A stretch of DNA of 64,000 nt from assembly GCA_030018355.1 (NCBI GenBank), contig JASEFN010000004.1, positions 1 through 64,000 of the forward strand, given 5' to 3'. Below, piece after piece: positions 27,269 through 36,618 of this stretch (position 1 is its first letter; the number at the start of each line of letters is the position of its first letter). The translations under genes were made by a program, and so were the position numbers. The stretch is from Caldisericia bacterium (lineage in GTDB: Bacteria; Caldisericota; Caldisericia; B22-G15). The notes beneath the pieces were generated by a model, which saw nothing but the letters and a program-made list of their open reading frames with translations, did no database searches and was not told the DNA's origin.

Positions 27269-28561
27269 ATGTTTCCAGCATTATTATTGTTTGGCATATT
27301 CATTATTTTAATTATATTAGGTACTCCAATTGGCACCTCTATTGGTATTGCCGGAGTACTTGGCACAGTTTTTTATAAACTTGGTATAACAATGATTTCA
27401 AGAAATTTCGCTTCAGGTATAGCAAAATTTCCATTAATTGCAATTCCATTTTTTGTACTTGCTGGTGCATTAATGGCAAAAGGCGGACTTGCTAAAAAAA
27501 TTTCCGATTTTATTATTCTTTTAGTAGGTAAATCTGTTGGTGGTCTTGCAATTGCAGCCGTTATTACTGCAACTTTTTGGGGAGCAATTTCAGGATCTGG
27601 ACCTGCAACTGCGGCTGCAATTGGTTTAATCTTTCTTCCAGCAATGATAAAACAAGGATATTCTGATCTTTTTTCAGCAGCAGTTATTGCTGCTGCTAGT
27701 GGACTTGCAATTATTATTCCACCATCTATTGCTTTTATAGTCTATGGAAATATAACAGGAGTTTCTGTCGCAGCACTTTTTTTAGGTGGAATAATACCTG
27801 GTTTGGTTGTTTCAGGTTTTTTAATTTTAATCACTTATATTATTTCTAAAAAAAGGGATTATAAAGGAACTGAAAAAAGAGGAACAGTTAAAGAAATTTT
27901 ATTTGCATTAAAAGAGGCTGTATGGGCACTTATTGCTCCAGTTATAATTCTTGGATCAATTTATGCAGGAGTTGCTACACCAACAGAAGCAGCTGTAATT
28001 GCGGTATTTTATTCTCTTTTTGTTGGAATTTTTATATATAAATTACTTGATTTGAGAACAATTATTGATGCTTTAATTGAAACAGCAATAACTTCTGCAG
28101 TTGTTATGTTTGTAGTTACATTTGCTGGTATTTTTTCTATTGCTGAAGCAAGATTGGGAATTTTAGATTTAGCAGCTAATGGTGTAATAAATATTTCAAA
28201 AAATCCAATAATCTTCTTATTACTTGTCGATATAGTTTTCTTAATTGCTGGTTTCTTTTTAGACGCAATTTCAATAATGTATGTAATTATGCCAATCTTT
28301 TTACCAGTTCTAAAATCATTTGGTGTTGACCCTCTCTTTTTTGGAGTTGCAGTAACAGTTGCATGTGCAATCGGACAAATAACTCCACCAGTTGCAGTTA
28401 ATTTATATGTAACAGCTAATTTAATCAAAAAACCATTAGATCAGGTATCTAAAGAAGTTTGGCCTTTTGTTATATTTACAATAATTGCTCTTTTGATAAT
28501 AACTTATGCACCAAAACTATCTCTTATAATTCCAATTGCTTCAAAACTTTATATTCCATAA
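27269..28561 (+). CDS. dctM: TRAP transporter large membrane subunit (DctM)
   Basis: 430-residue ion-coupled permease with about 12 transmembrane helices. Typical sequences are GTPIGTSIGIAG, TATFWGAISGSGPATAAAIG and ATPTEAAVIAVFYSLFVG. The 3' end overlaps the convergent transaldolase gene by 13 nt, so no room exists for a terminator of this operon between them. Confidence 0.94.
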   Translation: MFPALLLFGIFIILIILGTPIGTSIGIAGVLGTVFYKLGITMISRNFASGIAKFPLIAIPFFVLAGALMAKGGLAKKISDFIILLVGKSVGGLAIAAVITATFWGAISGSGPATAAAIGLIFLPAMIKQGYSDLFSAAVIAAASGLAIIIPPSIAFIVYGNITGVSVAALFLGGIIPGLVVSGFLILITYIISKKRDYKGTEKRGTVKEILFALKEAVWALIAPVIILGSIYAGVATPTEAAVIAVFYSLFVGIFIYKLLDLRTIIDALIETAITSAVVMFVVTFAGIFSIAEARLGILDLAANGVINISKNPIIFLLLVDIVFLIAGFFLDAISIMYVIMPIFLPVLKSFGVDPLFFGVAVTVACAIGQITPPVAVNLYVTANLIKKPLDQVSKEVWPFVIFTIIALLIITYAPKLSLIIPIASKLYIP

Positions 28562-29184
28562 GATTTTTTGAATTCCTCAATTGCTTTAAAAGTTAGAGGA
28601 TTTTGTAAAATTTCATCAAAAATATTTTTTGGAATTGTTATCGCATCGCTTCCATTTTTTACAACTTCTTCTATTTCTTTAGAACTTCTAAAACTTGCTG
28701 AAAGTATTTTTGTGTTTATTTTATTTTCTTTAATTATAAATTTAGCATCTCTTACAATAGATAATGGTTCTCCACCATATCTTCCAATTCTATTTATGTA
28801 GGGAATTACATAAACTGGTTCATATTTTAAAGATAAAATTATCTGTGAAAGTGAAAATATTGATGTTATTGAAAATGGAATATTTTCTTTTTTAAAAAGA
28901 GATAAACTTCTTAAACCTTCTTTTAAAAATGGTATTTTTAAAATTAAACCCTCAGGATAAAGTGAAAAATAATTTTTTCCTTCTTCAAAAATTTTTATGT
29001 AATCATCTTCTAAAGTTTGGACAAAAATTTTTAAATTTAATTTTTTACAAAAATTTATAACTTCTTTTGGTAATACTTTTTCTTTTGAAAGAAGAGTTGG
29101 ATTTGTTGTAACTCCATCTATTATTCCAATTGAATTTAACTCTTCAATCTCTTTTAAATTAGCACTGTCTAAAAATATTTCCAT
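28549..29184 (-). CDS. Transaldolase-like / fructose-6-phosphate aldolase family protein
   Basis: 211-residue TIM barrel of the small TalC/MipB group: FLDSANLKEIEELNSIGIIDGVTTNPTLL at the N-terminus, LILKIPF with the Schiff-base Lys, and SASFRSSKEIEEVVKNGSDAITIP near the end. Small members act either as transaldolase or as fructose-6-phosphate aldolase, and sequence by eye does not decide. It is monocistronic and convergent with dctM, overlapping its stop region. Confidence 0.85.
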   Translation of the reverse strand: MEIFLDSANLKEIEELNSIGIIDGVTTNPTLLSKEKVLPKEVINFCKKLNLKIFVQTLEDDYIKIFEEGKNYFSLYPEGLILKIPFLKEGLRSLSLFKKENIPFSITSIFSLSQIILSLKYEPVYVIPYINRIGRYGGEPLSIVRDAKFIIKENKINTKILSASFRSSKEIEEVVKNGSDAITIPKNIFDEILQNPLTFKAIEEFKKSYGI

Positions 29185-29226
29185 ATTTGATAAAATTATA
29201 ATACATTGTCTTAAGGAGGTAAAGAG

Positions 29227-30165
29227 ATGAAGTTAAGAGAGATTTACAATTTGTTTATAAAGTTAGGAATAGAATATGATCCAAGAGGGAAAGATGAAGT
29301 TTTGAAACTTCTTGATGAAAGAAAAAAAGAATATGAAAAACTTGATGATAGAGAGAAGGAATTTTTTGATTTAGATTCTCTTTTTAATCCATATGGAGAC
29401 ACAAGGATCCTTTATGGAACTGGAGATGAAGAGATAAATAGTTTAATTGCAGGAATTGATATTGATAGTGCAGAAGTTATTCTTGCAAAAAATTTAAATT
29501 TTGATCTTGTTTTATCTCATCACCCGAGAGGAAATGCTCTTTTAAATCTTCCAGATGTAATGAAACTTCAAGAAGACGCAATTGTTCATTATGGAGTTCC
29601 AATTAATGTTGGCCAAAAATTAATGGCAAAAAGAATTTCTGAAGTTGATAGAGCAATAACACCTCAAAATGCTTACAGAGCAGTTGATACCGCCAAAATA
29701 TTGAAAATACCTTTTATATGTGTTCACACTCCTTCAGACAATGCTGTACATTCCTATTTAACTAATTTATTTGAAAAAGAAAAACCAAAATATTTAAAAG
29801 ATGTAATTGATATTCTATTAACAATTCCTGAATATAAAGAAGCAAAAAAACTTGGTTTCGGGCCAAAAATATTTAATGGTGATCCTAAAAGTAAAGCAGG
29901 AAAAATAATTGTTGATATGACTGGTGGAACAGAAGGAGCAAAGGAACTTATGAAAAAATTCTCTGAGGCAGGAGTTGGAACTATTGTTGGAATGCATTTC
30001 TCTGAAGAACATAGAAAAGAGGCAGAAGAGGCATTAATTAACCTTGTTGTTGCTGGTCATATGTCATCTGATTCACTTGGTTTAAATCTCATTCTTGATG
30101 AATTAGAGAAAAAAGGTGTTAAAATAGAATCTTTTTCAGGATTTATAAGAATAAAGAGGATATGA
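29227..30165 (+). CDS. NIF3-like metal-binding protein
   Basis: 312 residues. Metal-site motifs of the NIF3/YbgI family are visible: LVLSHHPRGNALLNLPDVM (about 97-115), CVHTPSDNAVHSYL and the C-terminal GHMSSDSLGLNLIL. The family binds two metals; its physiological reaction is unsettled and the GTP cyclohydrolase label is doubtful. A 60-residue charged N-terminal extension precedes the core. SD AAGGAGG at about 29214-29220. A bidirectional terminator follows. Confidence 0.8.
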   Translation: MKLREIYNLFIKLGIEYDPRGKDEVLKLLDERKKEYEKLDDREKEFFDLDSLFNPYGDTRILYGTGDEEINSLIAGIDIDSAEVILAKNLNFDLVLSHHPRGNALLNLPDVMKLQEDAIVHYGVPINVGQKLMAKRISEVDRAITPQNAYRAVDTAKILKIPFICVHTPSDNAVHSYLTNLFEKEKPKYLKDVIDILLTIPEYKEAKKLGFGPKIFNGDPKSKAGKIIVDMTGGTEGAKELMKKFSEAGVGTIVGMHFSEEHRKEAEEALINLVVAGHMSSDSLGLNLILDELEKKGVKIESFSGFIRIKRI

Positions 30166-30170
30166 AAATC

Positions 30171-30200
30171 AAAGGGGAGTGAAGTTCACTCCCCTTTTTT
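30171..30200. terminator. Bidirectional intrinsic terminator
   Basis: AAAGGGGAGTG pairs with CACTCCCCTTT around AAGTT. T runs follow on the plus side (TTTTTT) and A runs precede, so it can end the NIF3 transcript on plus and the TldD-TldE transcript on minus. Confidence 0.88.
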
Positions 30201-30208
30201 ATTTCTAA

Positions 30209-31546
30209 TTAAAATTCAGTTTTTCCTGTAAAATTAAATTCTTTAACCCTAATGTATGGAACAACACTTACATGGGCATTGCCTTTTTGAACTTTTCTCT
30301 CTTTTGAAATTTCTAAAACATTGTTCATAAGTTCAACCATATTTTGTGTAAACCTTAAATTTTTTAATGGAGTTGTTATTTTTCCATTCTCAATTAAAAA
30401 CGTACCGTCTCTTGTCATACCAGTTATAATAACTCTTTTTGGATCAAGTGGATTTGTATAATGAAATCTTGAAACAAAAATTCCCTTCTCAACATTTTTT
30501 ATCATATCCTCTAAATTACTTTCACCCTCTTTCATAAACAGATTCAAAGCAAATGGACCTATTGAATTTGGTTGAGGAAGAGCATGACCTGTATTTTCTT
30601 TTCCATATTTATAAGCATGATATGAATCATACACAACTCCTTTAGCGATTCCATTTTCAATTAAATTTACTCTCCTTTTTGGAACACCTTCAAAATCAAA
30701 AACAATTGGAGCACCAATTGGATCTAATCCATCATCCCAAATTGTTATATTTTCACCAAAAACTTTTTCACCTAATTTACCACTCATAAAACTTGTATCT
30801 TGATGAAACGATTTCGCTCCAAATGATAGATATGCGAAGAAGAAAAGTATATCTTCAACTGCATAGGGTGTTAAAATTACTTCATATTTTTGAGGTTCAA
30901 TATCTTTAGGATTTTTACCCATTAAAACTCTATTAATTACTTCTTCAGCGAGATCAATTTCATTTAATTCTGAGAATTTTAATGCAAATCTATCACCATA
31001 CCCAGATGAATTATCACTCATAATAACAGTTGAAAAAGTCAATGAAGAATACGGTGAGTAAGCCTCAATTCCTCTTGAATTTAATACTAAATACTCTTCA
31101 AGATCTAGTGATAAAGCACCTGAAGCAATTAAATTATTTTTTTCAGCAAGTTTAACTAGATTTAGAACTTTATATGCGAGATCTTGTGGAGTAACAGAAA
31201 GATTTTCCTCATATAAAGTTTTCACATCTTTTATACTCTCTCTTTCTGGTAGTTTAACAAAATCTGGGTCTTCTTTTGAATATTCAGCAATTTCCTCAGC
31301 ATCTTTTACTGCTTTAATTATTCCTTCCTCTGTGAGATTGTTTGTTTCAACAAATCCAATTTTTTTGTTTTTAATAACCCTTACTCTTATCTGAGAATTC
31401 GTCTCTTTTACATTTTGATGAATAGTATTATTTGCAAATCTTGTTAAAGTAGATTCTTTTCCAAGATATAAAATTTCAATTTCATCAGATTTTGATGAAT
31501 TAATCCCTTTCTTTAAAATTTTTACAATCTCTTCTTTTCCTCTCAT
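30209..31546 (-). CDS. pmbA: TldE/PmbA-family protein (partner of TldD)
   Basis: 445 residues of the TldD/PmbA family, whose TldD-TldE heterodimer is a metallopeptidase in which TldD provides the zinc site. This copy has the TldE pattern (IRVRVIKNKKIGFVETN; GMTRDGTFLIENGKITTPLKNLRFTQN) and lacks the HExxxH-like site. ATG 31546 overlaps the TldD stop by 4 nt (ATGA), so translation depends on ribosomes reaching the TldD end, which matters because tldD carries a frameshift. Confidence 0.88.
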   Translation of the reverse strand: MRGKEEIVKILKKGINSSKSDEIEILYLGKESTLTRFANNTIHQNVKETNSQIRVRVIKNKKIGFVETNNLTEEGIIKAVKDAEEIAEYSKEDPDFVKLPERESIKDVKTLYEENLSVTPQDLAYKVLNLVKLAEKNNLIASGALSLDLEEYLVLNSRGIEAYSPYSSLTFSTVIMSDNSSGYGDRFALKFSELNEIDLAEEVINRVLMGKNPKDIEPQKYEVILTPYAVEDILFFFAYLSFGAKSFHQDTSFMSGKLGEKVFGENITIWDDGLDPIGAPIVFDFEGVPKRRVNLIENGIAKGVVYDSYHAYKYGKENTGHALPQPNSIGPFALNLFMKEGESNLEDMIKNVEKGIFVSRFHYTNPLDPKRVIITGMTRDGTFLIENGKITTPLKNLRFTQNMVELMNNVLEISKERKVQKGNAHVSVVPYIRVKEFNFTGKTEF

Positions 31547-32987
31547 CTTATCACCCCTACTCTAACATTTCTAAATCTTGCAGGTGCTGTTCCATGAGAT
31601 ACCTGCATAATTTGAGTTGGTTCACCTTTTCCACAATTTGGTAAACCCCAAACATGCCATAAATCTTTGTTGCCGATTCCATCACAAGATCTCCAAAATT
31701 CATAAGTAATTCCAGTATATGTTGGATTTTTAATCATTTCCCCTAATTTTCCATTTTTAATTTCCCATCCAATCTCACATCCAAATTGAAAATTGAGTTT
31801 TTATCATCTATAGACCAACTTTTGTTTGTTTCAACATAAATTCCTTCTTTTACACCACCAATTAAGTCTTCAAAAGTAAGATTTCCAGGTTCAAGATTTA
31901 TAGAGGTCATTCTTATTAAAGGGATCCTATTCCATCCATCTGCTCTCATAGCACCCATTGGTTTTAATCCTACTTTATGCGCTGTTTCTCTTGATGTTAA
32001 ATAACCCACAAAAATCCCATCTTTCACAAGATAGACTCTTTGTGCAGGAACTCCTTCATCATCATATTTAAAACCTCCAAGAGCATAGGGTATTGTTGCA
32101 TCCGCTGTTATATTTACAATTTTCGAACCATATTCAAAATTTCCTAATTTCTCTGGTGTAAGAAATGAAGTTCCAGCATAAGATGCTTCCATTCCAAAAA
32201 CTCTATCAAGTTCTGATGGATGTCCTAAAGACTCATGAACTTGAAGAGCCATTTGATAACCACTTATAACAATATCCATATACCCTTGCGGACAAGGTTT
32301 CGCAGAAAGAAGTTCAACGCTTTGTCTTGCTACTCTTTCGCTATTTTCAATAAGTTTTAACTCTTCAATAAACTCATAACCTTTTCTTGAAAAATCACCA
32401 CCTAAAGATGCAGGATAACTCCTTCTTTGTACCTCTCCTGTATCACCAATTGCATATGCTTCTATACCACCACCTGATACGATCCTTTCTTGAAAAATGT
32501 ATGAACCTTCAGTTGAAGCAAAATATTTATTTTGTTTTAAAAAGTATAAACTTCCCTTTCTTATTTTAACCATTTTATATTGAGACATTATTCTATCGCA
32601 CTCTAAAAGAAGTGAGAGTTTTTTATTTAGCGGAACAGAAAATGGATCAATTTTATAACTTTCATAATATTCATCTTCAACAATCTCAATTGGAGATAAA
32701 AATACATCTTCTTTTTTTACAAGTTGTGATGCCTTTGCAATGTTTATTGCTTCATCCAAAACTTTAAGCATCTCATATTTATCTATTTTTGAAGATGAAG
32801 AAAAACCCCATGAACCATTGACAAGCACTCTAATTCCAAAACCTTTTGATATTGATCTTCCAATTCCTTGAACTATACCATTCTCTGTGTCTAGAGTTTC
32901 AATTTCATCCTCAACCACCCTTACATCTCCATAATAAACTCCTCTTTTTTTAGCCTCATCCATAATCCATCTTACTTCATCTTTCAT
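31543..32987 (-). pseudogene. tldD: TldD-family metallopeptidase, interrupted by a 1-nt frameshift
   Basis: The N-terminal frame (ATG 32987 to TAG 31743, 414 residues) contains the zinc motif in ALQVHESLGHPSELDR (HExxxH) and runs to SWSIDDK, then changes to unrelated sequence. In the next frame the protein continues as NFQFGCEIGWEIKNGKLGE, then MIKNPTYTGITYEFW to the stop at 31543, ending CGKGEPTQIMQVSHGTAPARF, a normal TldD C-terminus. One missing A in the run at 31798-31802 (AAAAA on the coding strand) explains it. The corrected protein would be about 481 residues, normal for TldD. A sequencing error, a recent mutation or transcriptional slippage are all possible. SD AGGAGG precedes the ATG. 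Confidence 0.88.
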
Positions 32988-33002
32988 AAATCCTCCTAAA
33001 TT

Positions 33003-33890
33003 TTAAAATGTTAAACTTAAAAGTCTTCTAATTCTTTCTTCAATTGGAGGGTGAGTTGCAAAAATTTTTTCACCAGAAAAAGGACTTCTAATAAATAAGT
33101 GAGCAGTTGCATCAGATGCTACTTTCATATCTTTTTTATATTCACTTAATTTTTTTAATGCATTTGCAAGTCCATAAGGATTTCTTACTATATATGCACC
33201 ATCTGCATCTGCGAGATATTCTCTTTGTCTTGATATTGCTGCTCTAATTAAAGCGACAAGAATTGGAGAAATTATTGCTAAAATAAGTGCAATTAAAATA
33301 AGAACTGCATTTCCACCCTCTCTGTCTCTTTTTCTGCCGCCTCCATAGAAAAACATGCTTCTTAAAAAGATATCTCTTAATAAAACTATCAACCCAACAA
33401 CTATTCCAATAACAGTCATAAGAAGAATATCATAATTTCTTATATGAGCTATTTCATGTGCTATTACACCCTGAAGTTCTTCTCTATTCATCATTTCAAG
33501 AAGTCCTGTTGTAACACAAACTGATGCATTTTGTGGGTTTCTCCCTGTCGCAAAAGCATTTGGTTGAGGTTCATTCATAATATACACTTTTGGTTTTGGA
33601 ACACCAGCAGCAATTGAAACTTCTTCAACAACATTGTGTAATACGTAAAACCTTTCTTTATCAGCAGGAATTGCTCCAACAGAGAGAAGGGCAATTTTAT
33701 CAGAATTGTAATAAACAATTAAGTTGTAAATAATTATGAATATCGTAATTAAAATTAAACCACTAACTCCCCATTCTAATACATATATAAAAAAATATCC
33801 AATAAGAAAGAGAATTATAGAAAATAAAATAAGAAAGAAAAATGTTTTTCTTTTATTTTCTGAAATTAATTCATAAAGAGTTTTCTTCAT
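33003..33890 (-). CDS. htpX: HtpX-type M48 membrane zinc metalloprotease
   Basis: 295 residues with two N-terminal membrane helices (17-60), the catalytic HEIAH at 145-149, further membrane segments (about 155-172 and 192-215) and the third metal ligand in [15 protein letters not shown]. HtpX degrades misfolded membrane proteins from the cytoplasmic side. It follows lemA by 7 nt. The lemA-htpX pair is common. Confidence 0.95.
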   Translation of the reverse strand: MKKTLYELISENKRKTFFFLILFSIILFLIGYFFIYVLEWGVSGLILITIFIIIYNLIVYYNSDKIALLSVGAIPADKERFYVLHNVVEEVSIAAGVPKPKVYIMNEPQPNAFATGRNPQNASVCVTTGLLEMMNREELQGVIAHEIAHIRNYDILLMTVIGIVVGLIVLLRDIFLRSMFFYGGGRKRDREGGNAVLILIALILAIISPILVALIRAAISRQREYLADADGAYIVRNPYGLANALKKLSEYKKDMKVASDATAHLFIRSPFSGEKIFATHPPIEERIRRLLSLTF

Positions 33891-33897
33891 TTTCTAT

Positions 33898-34446
33898 TTA
33901 AAAACTTACTGTAATTCTTCCCCTTTCTTCTTCAGGTACTGGATAATATTCAGCAGGTGTTAATCCCATTATTCTTGCAACAAGTGCTGCAGGAATTCTT
34001 TCTTGGGCAGCATTATAATTCATAACGATATCATTATAGAATTGTCTTGCAAAAGCAATTTTATTCTCTGTATTTGTTAACTCTTCTTGAAGTTTTAAGA
34101 AATTTTCATTTGCTTTAAGTTCTGGGTATGCTTCTGCAACAGCAAATAAAGTTTTCAAAGCACCAGTTAATTGATTGTTTGCCTCTCCAATATCTTTTAT
34201 AGAACCAGAAGTCATTGCTCTAGTTCTTAGATCTGTAATCTTTTCAAAAACCTCTCTTTCATGCTTTACATAACCTTTTACAGTTTCAACCAAATTTGGA
34301 ATTAAGTCATATCTTCTCTTGAGTTGTACATCAACTTGTGCCCATGCATTTTTAACTCTATTTTTTAGAGTTATAAACATATTGTAAGTGCCTATGAACC
34401 AAAAGAGCACAATCAGCACTATTCCTAAAATGATCCATCCAATCAT
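33898..34446 (-). CDS. lemA: LemA family protein
   Basis: 182 residues: an N-terminal membrane anchor (residues 3-22, in-out orientation) followed by an antiparallel helical domain with the conserved VKNAWAQVDVQLKRRYDLIPNLVETVKGY. The function is unproven; the gene usually accompanies an M48 protease or TPM-domain protein. Strong SD TTGGAGGTG. Confidence 0.95.
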   Translation of the reverse strand: MIGWIILGIVLIVLFWFIGTYNMFITLKNRVKNAWAQVDVQLKRRYDLIPNLVETVKGYVKHEREVFEKITDLRTRAMTSGSIKDIGEANNQLTGALKTLFAVAEAYPELKANENFLKLQEELTNTENKIAFARQFYNDIVMNYNAAQERIPAALVARIMGLTPAEYYPVPEEERGRITVSF

Positions 34447-34481
34447 TATTCACCTCCAATTTTCTTTAATTATACTTTATT

Positions 34482-34676
34482 TTAAATATTTTTGTTATAT
34501 AGATAAAGTAAATATAAGGAAAAAAATATCCCAAAAATTGAGAAAATCAATAAGAAAAGAGGGGAAGAGTTTAATTTTTTATCTATGAAAATTCCAACTG
34601 CCCCAAAACTTAAGGTTGTAGTCAAAAAAATAAAAATAATCTCAAAAACTATTTGAATAAAACTTTTATTTTTCAT
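34482..34676 (-). CDS. Small AtpZ/AtpI-like membrane protein
   Basis: 64 residues, two transmembrane helices (about 9-30 and 38-60) joined by FIDKKLNSSPLF. The pattern of a Gly near the end of helix 1, a D-x3-L loop, a P before helix 2 and a Gly in helix 2 matches AtpZ/AtpI-type proteins encoded in front of F-ATPase operons, but no ATPase genes are nearby. Its promoter faces away from the Asp23 gene. The assignment rests on pattern only. Confidence 0.5.
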   Translation of the reverse strand: MKNKSFIQIVFEIIFIFLTTTLSFGAVGIFIDKKLNSSPLFLLIFSIFGIFFSLYLLYLYNKNI

Positions 34677-34686
34677 CTACAAGTTA

Positions 34687-34711
34687 ATTATATATAAATT
34701 AATGATATAAT
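34687..34711. promoter_or_regulatory. Divergent overlapping -10 elements (AtpZ-like / Asp23 operon)
   Basis: Minus strand TATAAT at 34687-34692, 10 nt before ATG 34676. Plus strand TGATATAAT (TATAAT 34706-34711), 9 nt before ATG 34721. Neither gene has a Shine-Dalgarno, so both transcripts would be near-leaderless and the two polymerases would compete for the same 25 bp. Confidence 0.5.
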
Positions 34712-34720
34712 AGTTTAAAG

Positions 34721-35050
34721 ATGAAAGGAAAAAGTTTTATACATAAAAATGCAATTAGAGATATAGCAATTCTATCTGCTTTAAGATGTTATGGTATAAT
34801 TGGAATGGCACCAGTAAATATATTACAAAAAATAGAAAAGGCTCTTGGCTCCAGTGAAGCAACAAGAGGTGTCGAAGTTGAATTTTTTAATGGAAAATTT
34901 ATCATTAAATATCACATTATTGTTTCAAAAGGAATTAATATAAAAGAAGTGATTAACAATTTGATTGAACAAGCAGAATTTTCTTTTAAAAAAATGATTC
35001 ATATAAAACCTGAAATAAAAGTTTTCGTTGAAGAAGTTAAGGAGGAGTAA
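34721..35050 (+). CDS. Asp23/Gls24-family protein
   Basis: 109 residues of the Asp23/Gls24 (YloU-like) fold: VNILQKIEKALGSSEATRGVEVEF and IKYHIIVSKGINIKEVINNLIEQAEFSFKKM. In Firmicutes a member (yloU) lies directly before the fatty-acid-kinase gene (yloV), exactly as here, 3 nt before fakA. The role is envelope-associated but not defined. Confidence 0.82.
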   Translation: MKGKSFIHKNAIRDIAILSALRCYGIIGMAPVNILQKIEKALGSSEATRGVEVEFFNGKFIIKYHIIVSKGINIKEVINNLIEQAEFSFKKMIHIKPEIKVFVEEVKEE

Positions 35051-35053
35051 GTT

Positions 35054-36616
35054 TTGGAATATCTCGATAAAGATTTCTTTCTCAATTTTTTTTATCAAGG
35101 ATATAAAGAAGTTGAAAAAAGAAAAGAAGATATTAACAAATTAAATGTATTTCCAGTACCAGATGGAGATACGGGCACAAATATGTTTATGACACTTCAA
35201 TCAAGTTATGAAGAAATACAAAAAAATAACCCAAAAAGTGTAGGCGAGATTTCACAATGTATTGCGAGAGGAAGTTTAATGGGAGCAAGAGGAAATTCTG
35301 GTGTTATTATGTCTCAAATTTTTAAAGGGATGAATATAGTTTTAAAAGAAAAAGAAAAAATTACTCCTAAAGATTTTGCACTTTCATTTGTTGAAGGTGT
35401 TTCAAAAGCATATAAAGCAGTAATAAAACCAGTTGAAGGAACAATTTTAACTGTGGCAAAAAGTTTTGCAAAAACTTTTTATGAAAAGATCAAAGAAGGA
35501 AAAAATTTAGAAGATGCTTTTCTTGATGCAATTATAAAAGGAAGAGAAACTCTTAAAAAAACTCCTGAAATGTTAAGTATTCTAAAAGAGGCTCAAGTTG
35601 TTGATGCTGGTGGTCTTGGGTTTTTGTGTTTTGTTGAGGGTGGTTATAAAGCAATCAAAGGGAAAGAGGTTGAACTTGAAAAAATAGAACTAAAAGAACC
35701 AAAAAAATTTAAAAAATTGCTTTATCCTTATGATGTTGTGATCTTGCTTTCTACAAATTTAAAAGAAGAAACAATAATTAAAGATTTTAATATAGATGGT
35801 GATTCATTAATAGTTGGTAAAGAGGAGGATTTCTTTAAAATTCACTATCACACAAATAATTTATTTGATTTAATAAATTATTTCAGCAAGAAAGGAACGA
35901 TTATAAAAATTAATATAGAAAATATGCAATATGAAATAGATAAATTAAGTCAAATAAAAAAAGAGGTTGGATTTGTTGCAGTATCTCGTGGAAAAGGATT
36001 TGAAAAAATTTTGAAAGAAGCAGGGGTTGATTATATAGTTGAAGGAGGACAATCTTTTAATCCATCAACAAAAGATATACTTGAAGGAATTGAAAGTGTT
36101 AATGCAGATAAAATTATTATATTTCCAAATAACTCAAATGTTTATTTTTCAGCACTCCAAACAAAGGAACTAACAAATAAAAAGATAGAAGTTATTCCTA
36201 CGAAATCTATACCAGAATGTATTACATCTCTTACTATGGTTGACAAAAATAAAAGTTTTGATGAGATTGTAGAAGATTTAAAAGAGTATATTAAAAATAT
36301 TAGAGTTATTGAAGTTACTAAATCTATTAGAGATACCGTTTTTAATGGAACAAAAATCAAAGAGGGTGATTATATTTCAATTTTTGAAGAAAAAATTGTT
36401 AGTAATAAAGATTCACCTGAAAAATCACTTATTGAAATGTTAAAAACAATAGAAATTGAAGATGGAACACTCATCTCAATTTATTATGGAGAAGATATAG
36501 ATGAAAATAGAGCAGAGGAGTTGAAAGAAGAACTTCAAAAATCATTTCCCAATTGTGATATAGAAATTTATTATGGTGGTCAACCTCTTTATTATTATAT
36601 TGTAGCTTTGGAGTAA
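35054..36616 (+). CDS. fakA: Fatty acid kinase FakA (DAK2-domain, YloV family)
   Basis: 520 residues. The N-terminal DAK2/DhaL nucleotide domain has NVFPVPDGDTGTNMFMTL (Asp cluster binding Mg-ATP, about residues 30-47) and GARGNSGVIMSQIFKG. The middle and C-terminal FakB-binding domains follow. FakA phosphorylates fatty acids presented by FakB, feeding exogenous acyl chains to phospholipid synthesis. Start TTG 35054 with GGAGG 8 nt upstream. It is followed after 2 nt by a DegV/FakB gene. Confidence 0.93.
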   Translation: MEYLDKDFFLNFFYQGYKEVEKRKEDINKLNVFPVPDGDTGTNMFMTLQSSYEEIQKNNPKSVGEISQCIARGSLMGARGNSGVIMSQIFKGMNIVLKEKEKITPKDFALSFVEGVSKAYKAVIKPVEGTILTVAKSFAKTFYEKIKEGKNLEDAFLDAIIKGRETLKKTPEMLSILKEAQVVDAGGLGFLCFVEGGYKAIKGKEVELEKIELKEPKKFKKLLYPYDVVILLSTNLKEETIIKDFNIDGDSLIVGKEEDFFKIHYHTNNLFDLINYFSKKGTIIKINIENMQYEIDKLSQIKKEVGFVAVSRGKGFEKILKEAGVDYIVEGGQSFNPSTKDILEGIESVNADKIIIFPNNSNVYFSALQTKELTNKKIEVIPTKSIPECITSLTMVDKNKSFDEIVEDLKEYIKNIRVIEVTKSIRDTVFNGTKIKEGDYISIFEEKIVSNKDSPEKSLIEMLKTIEIEDGTLISIYYGEDIDENRAEELKEELQKSFPNCDIEIYYGGQPLYYYIVALE

Positions 36617-36618
36617 TT

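Noticed and set aside
31543-31737. A separate 64-residue protein after tldD
   Set aside because: It matches the normal C-terminus of TldD and joins the N-terminal part by restoring one base, so it is one broken gene and not two.
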